Origin: Polyodon spathula
Lineage: Eukaryota > Chordata > Actinopteri > Acipenseriformes > Polyodontidae
Direction of reading: 5' to 3'
DNA length: 64,000 nt
Assembly (NCBI RefSeq): GCF_017654505.1
Contig: NC_054548.1
Coordinates: 21,567,447 to 21,631,446 of the forward strand
This document shows positions 54,350 through 64,000 of this stretch, one piece after another. Each line of letters starts with the position of its first letter. Position 1 is the stretch's first letter. The notes under the pieces were generated by a model. That model did not search any database and was not told the origin of the DNA. It was given only the letters and a program-made list of their open reading frames with translations. Position numbers and translations under genes: made by a program.

Positions 54350-57050
54350 CATTCCAGAAATGGAGGGTACAAAAATAACTCTCTTGGTTGAACTTTCCTG
54401 GAAACCGGTTGTCAGCACCAAAGACAAGATATAAATAAATAGATATATAAATAGACTTCCTGTTTTACGGTGCCTGGATTTGCCAGTTACAATCGGACAT
54501 AGACAATAATTGTTTAATTTGCTTCTACTCATTTTCAGGGAAGGACTGTTGGTTTTGCTTGTCTTTAATTTGGTTCATTATTGATAGTTTTGCAGTTCTT
54601 CATAATAATAATAATGTATGGTTATAATGAAAAAGTTTAGTTTCAATGTATGTGTTTTCTTTCTTATTTCTCTGTTAGTAAATACATACTGTAATTTACA
54701 TGCAATATTTTGCTGATCTTCAGCTTTGTTTGGAAAATGTATTTTAAGCTCCATGTTGAATGCTTAAATAGTTAAAACAAAATACACATTTACATTTCAG
54801 CAATAAATCAAATAAAAAACAACAACATCTATTATATTAAAAACACTTAATGACGTGTGTATTTTAATTAGCACTACGTCTGTGTTAATTATTAATGCCC
54901 ACTCAACTGAAATTGGTGCAAAGAAACATCCCTCACAATGTACTTCTGTTAGGCGTAATGCAAGCTAGCAGTGTTGCCAAGGAAATGCAGCACAGTATTC
55001 TGAAATTACCATAAAGAATAAATTCAAGACATAATGCTTTCCAGGTAAACATCGCAATTGTTAGTTTATGAAGTTGATACCGTTATGAATGCTGTAGCAT
55101 CATTTTTATAAAAGAAAAAGTATAATTTAAACATAATTTTAGCTTTGAAGCAAGTTCAACACATTCACTTAAATTAAAAAAAAAAAGTGCTGTAACATTT
55201 TCAACTAGTACCAAGAACAGACCATGAAGAGATTGAAAAGTGTAGTTTTCTAATTGAAGTAACAATTACAAGTTTTAAGTAAATAAGTTAATTTAATTTT
55301 GTAGCATATTGAGGACATTGAAAAAGTGCCCTGCCATTTTCAAATTGTATGAAGGACAGACAATAAAGAGAAGAATCACAAAGATCTAATTACAATTCAA
55401 TAATGCAGCTGACAGTAGCTTAGTGTCATCATTCATACATAAATCAGGCATTTCGTTTGACATTTCCAATTGTGCATTGTCAGCCAAAATCTTCTAAAAG
55501 ACGCAACCAGTTTACATTTCTGGGTCTAGTAGAACATTGGTGCAATACTGTAGGTCAAAAACCCAGCATGAGCAGTAGTCATCTCACACACTCATTTCTC
55601 AGGTTTGCATTTAATTACTAAGAATTTTAGGTCTTCAGCTTTTTTTCCTTGATTCTACCAATGAACTTCTTTACAATGCAAATGTACTGTATTCTTAATT
55701 TGAGGTGGCAGAATGCTGCTTTTGGTTCATTAACTGTTTTTAATGCTTTTTGTAAAACAACAAAAGATGTTAAACCAGTAAGGTAGCCTTATACTGGAAC
55801 AGATATTAAGGATCACATATCTTTCTGTGCACTCGATGGCACTTTCTTCTTTAATAATTACAGTACATTCCCAGTACAAGTACATTTTCTAAAGCATTGT
55901 TTGCGTCTATAATCCTTTCAAGATGTACTGAAAGCTAATGTTAAAAGGCTAACAACTATGTTTTTCTCTGTCCTAAACCAACACCATTTACTAGCCAAAG
56001 CTAACATTTTATAGATAATCTTGCACGTGAAGATGCTGTCAGTTAGCTTAACTGTTTTCACTTGCCCTATTCATAGCAGAGGTAGATAAAAATCAGTCTT
56101 GTGGATGCATGTAACGCACAGCCCTTCGTTTCCTGAAAAATGAAACGGTATACATTTTAATGACGAAGGACAAACAGATGAAATGGTTGCATTGAACAGA
56201 GCAGAGACCAGAAGCAGCTATTTAAGTTATGGTTTAAATGGACAAAGCAAATTAATACCACATGTGATAATATAAGATAGTCAAGACAACTTATAAAAAG
56301 TCAGGTAAAAGGGGTGAGTCAGTATCTTGCTTTCCAATAAAGGTTAAAATCTACACTTGTGACCCTTTTCTGCAGTCCAATTGTTGGGTTATTTTGTATT
56401 TGTTTTATTCTTTTCAGCTCAGTCTGTATGTTTATCCTTTGCATGCACATGTATTATACAGATTAGCGACAATTGGTTAATTGATCGAGAAAGTAAATTA
56501 AAAGAATGCTTTGGTGTACTTAAATTAATTTCCCTCTAAAGTCTTCAGTAACCAATCACTACTTAACTAGCAAGCTTGTTAATTATACAAGCTAAGCTGC
56601 CTCATCATAAAAAAAAAAAAAAAAAAAAAAACAGTGTAAAAACTGTACATACTACTAGAAATAGATTCAACCTAAACAAAGAAGAATGAATAATACATGG
56701 AACCCATTGTCATTAAACCATCTGGTTAGACAAAGGAAAATCTGTGGTAACCTGGACATGCAAGTTATGCATTACAAAAACAAATAGGCAACTGTAAAAC
56801 CAGAATACAGCATTACATATTCCTAGTGAATGCCGGACACTGTCTAAAAAGTAGTAATCCATTAAATAAGTGCTCATTAATACAATGCATAGGCTAACCT
56901 CATTGAATTATGTGACCTTTAGTAGTTGATACTGACTTGCAGGAGTGGTTGACCACAAAACCAGAAGGCCTCCATCTCTGTCATTAATTCTTCATTTAAA
57001 TCTGTTTATGTTCTTGTAAGGGAAGCTGGTTACAAAAGCTGCCGAGTCTA
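54350..57050. other. Non-coding, no feature recognised
   Basis: AT-rich sequence, with poly-A at 56608. No exon with a supported domain on either strand. Confidence 0.45.
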
Positions 57051-57054
57051 TGAC

Positions 57055-57845
57055 TGTGGCAAAGTGGTGAATACGTGCAGATGAGTTTAGTGAAGAGCGG
57101 ATTAATCACACAGACAAATGATTCACAGGTGCAAGGGTGTTTATTAATGATTATAATGTCCAGAGCCTTATGGCCAAACCTGCAAACAATAATAATGATG
57201 GAAGTGCTACAGCGGAGAGTATCACTCCTGTTAGTAATCCCACGGGTTTGACCAAAAAGTCCTGTCTTTTCTCACCCACACAAAACACATACAAAGACAG
57301 AGTTCCGACAATGCGTGATTTTAGTGCTAGTGGTGCAAAGACAGTTCCTGTAGTGGAGAAGGTAATTTGTGATATCCGGGTTTGCGCTGGCCTGCGGCTG
57401 CAGCTCCGGATCGTGTTTTAGTATTCTTCTCATGAGAAGACAACACAAGACACGCAGTGTTAGTACACAGACTGACAAAACACTCACAGCTTTCGGTCTC
57501 ACTTTATACAGGCTCCTTCTAGGTCATTTGGTATAATCATATGCAAAGGAACAGATCACTGAAGCTACGCCCCCCTATTTATACCCTCGCCCATGACCCC
57601 TAGGTTAACGAGTGCATCCGCTCCTCCAATCCTCAGATAACACGTCGTCTACCGTCCGGGTCAGTGAGCTTGGGTGCCGTAGCTCCGCCCCTTTCCTAAA
57701 TGGCCGACTTCCACCTACCCTACGGAATAAATTGTCTTGCCATTTGCTTAAGGTTACTCTGTTCCTTCTTTCTAGTGCCCTCACAGGTTGGGAAGGAGAT
57801 CTAGCACCATGCGTCATTCGATCTCTATCACAATGACTGATATCC
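57055..57845. repeat. Possible LTR-type repeat, unclassified
   Basis: GC-richer block starting near TGTGGCAAAGTGG. It includes a tttattaatgattat region, 'ttatacaggctcc' and a CT-rich end related to 43700-43885. Its base composition contrasts with both flanks. No coding domain; the open frames have no known match. Confidence 0.35.
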
Positions 57846-57849
57846 ATTT

Positions 57850-59265
57850 TGAAATAGACAAAATAACACCACTGACCTACAATGAATTCATACATATGTT
57901 TTCTTAAATCAGCTTGTTTTATATTATTTCAGTTCTAGAACGCTTTAATCACTGGCTTTACAGACCCAATTAACACAAGCTAATGTTACCTTAGGAAAAG
58001 TAGTCCAAGTCTCGTGCTATTCTGGGTCTGTGAAACCAACAGTAAGACCTGACAGCTAATTAGCAAGTAAGCACAACATGCATAGCTTGGTCAGTCATAG
58101 GACTATTATAAAATGCAAACCTCAGTCATAAAAGAAACGGTTGTTCAAATAATGGAAATAAGACAGGGTACAGTTGTGAAATCTTGACCATCTTGTAAGT
58201 TTCCATTGTGACCATGACCCAGTAATACTCCAGAAATAAAAGTACAGCACAAAAAGTACACTTTTAATTCAAAAGACAATCATAGTATAGAACCACACCT
58301 TTGTTGGACTCTCAGAATGTCACAACCGACCTTTATAGAGCACAAACAGTCGTTATTATGACTTATATTGGGCCGGATGTCATTGATTTTATCATTCGTA
58401 GTGTTTCTTTCATAAAGTTGCCCTTTGCAACGTTGCACATTAACTGTTGGTCTTTTACTGTTCTCTCCAATCATTTAATAAATGTTAATTGTGTGAGTTT
58501 AGAAGAGCAAAGTACATTTTAAAGAATGTAAACCACAGAACGAATATAATGACTAGCAGCCCTGCTTTCTTAACTGGCATTATTGGTGTTGCATGCAATA
58601 TATTTAGCCATAACTGACCAATTCCACAACATCTTTAATACTGCTGTTAACATTGTAATAAAAACAAATCCAAATACACAATTAAACAACTAGATACACA
58701 GATAAAACAGCCTAGAACGAGGAACAATCCATGCTAATTTCTTCCTATTGTTTACATTTTAAAACATATTTTAAAAATCTGACATGATGCTACTATAGTA
58801 TATTGGTTAACCTTAGATTTTTAGGCTAGAATATCTGTTATCGTCTTGGTCAGTTTGCTTTATAACTTTATGAGTATATAGAAAATAGAGTGCAGTGCCT
58901 TAGTTATCATTCCTTTATATCTTGTCAAAATGTACTGCACATTAGCAGACTTTTCTTGACTTGAGAATCACACACATTTACTTCAGCAACCACAGCAATG
59001 TTCTTCTGATGCAGCCTTAGATAATGACATACTGCATCGACCATAGTGGATGTTGAAAAGAAACGTTAACAACGAGCCATCTAAACAGATTTCTAATGAA
59101 ATGCCAAACCAATTGTATGATCAATACTGATACTGAAATCAAGTAGTGATGAAATTGTGGCCTGTTGAACAGCAGAGTACTGTACAGATCAAAGTATGGT
59201 ATTTAAATAGTTTTCTAAAGAGGTGACCATTTTGTGGATGTAAAAAAAGTATACTAATTTATTAT
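57850..59265. other. Non-coding, no feature recognised
   Basis: AT-rich sequence without supported features. Confidence 0.45.
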
Positions 59266-59270
59266 ATGAC

Positions 59271-59887
59271 TGTGACAAAGTGCCCGCCCCTGTGTATATT
59301 ATCTGTTATGTGTTGCGTGTGGTGTGTTTAAATGTTGGTGTATAGACATTGGTACATGGGATATAAACGGGTCTGTGTAACACGAGTGTTTAAAAATGTA
59401 TATGTGTATTTAGGCACGAGGATTGCACAGCACTTCACGTGCAAGTGAAATGTAGTAATATGTGAGCACAGGGAATTGCACTTTATTAATTCACGTGCTG
59501 GGATTCAAGTGAATAATTAATTGGTAATTGAATCCCAGCACAAAAGTATATATAGATGCACGTTGTCACATACTAGTGGTTGTGTGTTCAGGAGTGGAGA
59601 ACGAGAGAGAGAGAGAGAGAAAGAGAGAAAGAGATAAGCATAATTCTAAGTCTCAATTGTTTTGGTGTAGCGTTAGTCCACTCTGTGTTTTGTCAGTGTA
59701 TTCGTTTTGTTTGTCTATTTATTTTGGCCTCATGTGCCATGTCCTGTTTTTGTATTGTTACAAACCTTTTATTTTCTGCCTGTTCATTATTAAACTGTGC
59801 ATCAGCGCCTTCACCATTTCAACAGCTGTGTGCAGAGTCAGTTCCTGTTTCTGTCTGTAGTCACCCACTTCGGCTGTCCTTGTGACA
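59271..59887 (+). mobile_element. Solo LTR, plus orientation
   Basis: 617 bp, TGTGACAAAGTGCC to CCTTGTGACA, same family as 18410-19051. Flanks atgac (59266-59270) and atgtc (59888-59892) are a 5-bp duplication with one change. An AG-rich run at 59603-59636 is specific to this copy. Confidence 0.85.
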
Positions 59888-59899
59888 ATGTCATACAAA

Positions 59900-60490
59900 A
59901 AGAAAACTGCAGACATTTGCATCAGCCCTTGCCTAGTCTCTGTACGCTTTTGTCTTCCCACGCAGCAGGGTCCCTGTGATCTCTGCCTGCAAGATTACAA
60001 CACCAGCACAGTCTATATCCAACACCCATCATCATGACCTTTTTCTTGTTCTCGGGGACTTCAACTTAGAACTAGGTTGTTGTCTTCCTGGCCATACAGC
60101 ACTGCAAACTGCAACAGTGAGCTCTTTTTCAATAAAGCTTTGGGCAGCACCTTTTTTGAACACCATCTCACGTATCAGCTCTCGGTATAATTGCCACCGT
60201 TATTGATGCTGTTATTGTTTTAAAATGACCATGTATCCTTGTTTTAATATTAGATTTGAATTCTGCTGCCTGCCTTCAAATAACAAATAATAATCACTAA
60301 AATGCATGTTCTTGTTTCAAATGATTGATTAAAGCTCATCAACCTCAGGAGTACACTGTCTGCATCGGTAGCATAAAAGCTGCTGAGCAAATACAAAAGC
60401 AGTTTTAAAAAAAAAAAAAGCAGGGCACACATTTGCTTTGTGGGTTTATGGTGACAAATAATTACTAGTATGTTAAAATGAAAAGGTCAT
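59900..60490. other. Non-coding, no feature recognised
   Basis: Short plus-strand frames near 60.0-60.2 kb have no domain. Confidence 0.4.
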
Positions 60491-60492
60491 AT

Positions 60493-60496
<4 letters not shown>

Positions 60497-60569
<73 letters not shown>

Positions 60570-60572
60570 GGT

Positions 60573-60653
<81 letters not shown>
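60497..60653. repeat. Two (AT)n arrays
   Basis: About 70 and 75 bp of TA repeats separated by 'aaagggtcac'. Confidence 0.95.
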
Positions 60654-60656
<3 letters not shown>

Positions 60657-61069
60657 TGGTAAAGCATCCCAGGCAAGGCTGGTCTGCACACTTTATATAG
60701 TAGACCCAGATACAGGAACAAAGTTTTAGCTCTTTTGCACACTAGTATTATTTATGAAACAAACAAAAAAAAACAACTAAACACAGAAACAAAACAAAAG
60801 CCTCTCCTCCACTTTTATAATTCGTAAACTATACACTGTCGCCCAAACCCCTTGGTCACTAAACAAGGTACACACCGGTCTCTTCTCAGGCCTTAGCCTT
60901 GACATAGAGGCAGCAGACAGCCTACAAGCATTTTAACCCTGCTTTTGTACCTGCCTGCTTGATAGCAAGTGTCCCTCATTACATTAGAGTCAGGTGTAAT
61001 CACTCTCTGCTCTAAAACCAATTCCAAAATGTTTTTCCAATATTAAAACAGCAAGAGAACATTTAAAGA

Positions 61070-61760
61070 GGAGGTTAAATGTCTAGAGATACAAATGGCA
61101 AAATCATAGATGAAGAAAAAAAACAGCAAATATATTAAATGATTACTTTTCACAAGTTTTTACAAAGGAGGATACGGACAACATGCCCCACATGTCAACC
61201 AGTTCCTATCCAGTTTTAAATAACTTTAGCATAACAGAGGCATAAGTTCCTCCCAATAGTACTTAAAGAAATCAAAGAAGTTATTTACAAACCGCAAACC
61301 AAGATCATGCAACAGCCTCTTGACACAAGGGTTGTACTGACAGACTGGAAAATTGCAAACGTAATACAAATCCACAAAAAGGGAAACTAAACTGAACCAG
61401 GTAACTACAGACCAATAAGCCTGACTTCGGTTATATGCAAACTTATGGAAACTATAATAAGATCCAAAATGGAAAATTACCTATATGGTAACAGTATCCT
61501 AGGAGACAGTCAATATGTTTATAGGAAAGGGAGACTGTGTCTAACTAACCTGCTTGATTTTTTTAAGGATGCAACATTGATAATGGATAATTACAAAGCA
61601 TATGACATGGTTTATTTAGATTTCCGGAAAGCTTTTGACAAAGTCTTGCATAAAAGATTAATTCTCAAACTGAAAGCTGTAGGTATTCAAGGAAACACAT
61701 GTACATGGAGCACAGAACATGACAGAAACCTGAGAAAAGTAATGGCTTAAAAATTTAAAC
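61070..61760 (+). pseudogene. LINE reverse transcriptase fragment (CR1/L2/Rex-like)
   Basis: Frames with stops give, in order, R-D-T-N-G-K-I-I-D, then L-T-D-W-K-I-A-N-V-I-Q-I-H-K-K-G-N, then G-N-Y-R-P-I-S-L-T-S-V-I-C-K-L-M. The open frame 61445-61750 has GRLCLTNLLDFF and VYLDFRKAFDKVLHKRL, the motif A block of non-LTR reverse transcriptase. The sequence breaks off before the YxDD motif. Confidence 0.8.
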
Positions 61761-61809
61761 ACATTTTACTGTTACAGTAAATACAATTGTGCATATCTCT
61801 AGACTCTAC

Positions 61810-62093
<284 letters not shown>

Positions 62094-62180
62094 ACTCGTA
62101 GGACATATTCCTTCGACACCGATCAATTGTCCCAGGACTAAAACGACTGACAAGTTAAAGTTACTATTTGTCATATACCG

Positions 62181-62181
<1 letters not shown>

Positions 62182-62247
<66 letters not shown>
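62182..62247. repeat. (AT)n microsatellite
   Basis: About 65 bp of TA repeats, 90 bp from the previous array. Confidence 0.95.
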
Positions 62248-62251
<4 letters not shown>

Positions 62252-62259
62252 CAGTTTGC

Positions 62260-63290
62260 AATGTCTTGTGGCTGTGCTAGCTAAAGTACACTGTATTTGC
62301 AGACCATATTGGGACTCTCTTGTTTATTTAGCTAGTGTAATCTTATTTTGAACCACCACATGTGAAAGAGGCCAGTTCCATACTGTATGCTACTTTTTTG
62401 TTTTTTGTGTATAAATTGTCACATTGGATTTCTGAGAGTGGTTAGATAATTGTGCTAATAAGCACATAATGCTTAATGCTGATGCATTTGGCCTACTATT
62501 TAGATAGTTTGACATTTTATTTTTGATAAATGGAGTATATTTTACAATACAAATACCTAAATGATCTTTCGATTATTTTGCCTAATGTGCCCTTAAATAT
62601 CTGACTAATCAATTCATGCAAGCTACAAATGTATTACTCGGGTTATTCAATACTTCTGAACTTATAAATCTGGACAATACCTTGGATTTGACCCTAGGGT
62701 TTATTTTCATGATAAAAGCAGTGTAAGATCTTAATACTGCCACCGTTTCAAAAAATCTGGTGGTGTTTTCACTTCAATGGTGATTTGTGACCCCAATATT
62801 AAAATCAACAGAATTACAACGGAGGTAACTGCTGTCTCAGTTGTAAGTATCTAGCAGCTCAGAAATTGGGGCATCCCTATCTGCATTTGGTGATCAGTCT
62901 AAGTCAGTGGTCGGTCTGGAGGGAGTATATCACCTGACCACAGTTTGTGGAGGCAGCCTTTGAGCAGTTTCCCGATTTTGTTTACAAGCAACTTAAACAC
63001 CTCGAGGGACATGCGTAGTAGGTTCCACATTGCTAGCTAACAAATGGTTACTGTATTCCCAGAAACAACACAGTATTTAGAATGTCTGTATAACACAACT
63101 GATATCTGACTCTTACTGCGATTATTTGAAGCGACTCAAATCAGAATTGAAACCATAAATAAATGCACATTTAGTTTTTTTTTTTTTTTGCATCAAGAAA
63201 GAGTTTAGGCCATTTATAGAAATAAATAAAATAACAAAAACAAATACATTGGTTTTAGGGAACATGTTGTGTCAGTTCGGTACAGAACTC
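62260..63290. other. Non-coding, no feature recognised
   Basis: AT-rich; nothing supported. Confidence 0.45.
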
Positions 63291-63292
63291 CC

Positions 63293-63758
63293 TGTGACAG
63301 GCTGACGAGTGGATAGAGGCCCAGAGATAGACTGCAGTTCAAAAATAATACTTTTATTATCAAATAAACACAAAATAAAAGGGCACAAGAGCTAAAACAA
63401 AGGTATTTAAACACAAAAAAAAAAACACAAAGCAAAACTTACAAAATAAAGGTTTCCAAGCTGGGTGATGCCTTCACTGGACCAGAAAATACCAAAACAC
63501 AAAACAGCAAACCAAAAAAACAGCAACCACAACCATCAGCTTGCTTCCTCAGCTCCCTCCTCTCCCTAATGGGAAGCTGAGACCTCCTTTTTAATTGCAC
63601 GTGAAGTGTTGTGCAATCCTCATGCCTAAATACAAATATACATTTTAAAAACTTGTGTTACACAGACCTGTTTATATCCCATGTACCAATGACTATACAC
63701 CAACATTAACATACAACATATAACACAAAAAATACACAGCGGTGGGCACTTTGCCACA
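63293..63758 (-). repeat. Diverged LTR of the same or a related family
   Basis: Minus orientation: TGTGACAGGCTG at 63293 and GCACTTTGCCACA ending at 63758. The last 165 bp (cacgtgaagtgttgtgcaat onwards) match the LTR family closely; the first 300 bp differ and carry A-rich sequence with a polyadenylation-like tttattat. No target duplication found. Confidence 0.65.
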
Positions 63759-64000
63759 GTGTCCCATCAAACAATTTCAAGAAGAATGGTAATTGCTGTA
63801 TTTAAAAAAAAATAACATCTGGCACATTTTTATGATGTTTTGCAGATGACAAAGATGCATGTTGAAACATATGAAACAAAATAGGTCGTCTTTTAGGGAA
63901 CAGGAAAACCAGCAGAAAGAACTTAGTTCCTCCACCTAACACAGAAGCAGGGTAATAGAGTCATATCTACCACTACATCTTTAATTTACCGTCATTATGT

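Overview
This looks like nuclear DNA of a ray-finned fish. It has GT-AG introns, vertebrate immunoglobulin-superfamily exons, many AT and AAT microsatellites, a tRNA-derived SINE, DIRS-like, LTR, hAT and Tc1-type elements, and the widespread fish dispersed repeat with the phrase 'tttatccaaagcgacttgcag'. The repeat mix suggests a non-teleost lineage such as sturgeon or paddlefish, but that is an inference and not shown by the sequence. I see no prokaryotic features.

The only host genes I can support are three genes of the CD200 receptor (CD200R1-like) family, all on the minus strand in head-to-tail order. I rebuilt them from splice sites and intron phases. Gene A (exons 12352-12412, 3937-4245, 3353-3628, 2561-2673; 252 aa) has leader, V-type Ig, C2-type Ig, transmembrane segment and almost no cytoplasmic tail. 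Gene B (26500-26560, 25453-25794, 23690-23789, 21706-21754, 19940-20029; 213 aa) has leader, one V domain, transmembrane segment and a tyrosine tail. Gene D (tentative leader 49184-49253, then 39380-39688, 38885-39160, 36636-36744, 36253-36304, 34850-34939; 301 aa) has leader, V, C2, transmembrane segment and a tyrosine tail. Ectodomain junctions are all phase 1, the transmembrane exons of B and D end in phase 2, and the short cytoplasmic exon ends in phase 0. Every join keeps the reading frame. The tails of B and D carry the CD200R1-type arrangement (E/Q-P-Y-x-x-Y-V-E-x-x-N-x-I-Y).

Genes A and D have almost identical V and C2 exons but unrelated membrane and cytoplasmic ends. This is the layout of paired receptors: one signalling-competent (D), one short-tailed (A). 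A degenerate leader exon at 27426-27484, and a duplicated 5' flank (about 16.3-17.3 kb and 29.0-29.3 kb), are further traces of the tandem duplications.

The rest is mostly mobile and simple-sequence DNA. Intron 1 of gene A holds a decayed DIRS/Ngaro-like tyrosine-recombinase retroelement with a non-autonomous LTR element nested in it. The same LTR family recurs at 18.4, 46.6-47.4, 49.8-52.1, 59.3 and 63.3 kb, with Gag-like zinc knuckles and coding minisatellites. There are two hAT elements (41.6-43.2 and 53.0-54.3 kb), a Tc1 fragment inside a long inverted repeat (22.0-23.6 kb), a LINE reverse-transcriptase fragment (61.1-61.8 kb), and long AT arrays. The right-hand 12 kb holds no host gene that I can recognise.
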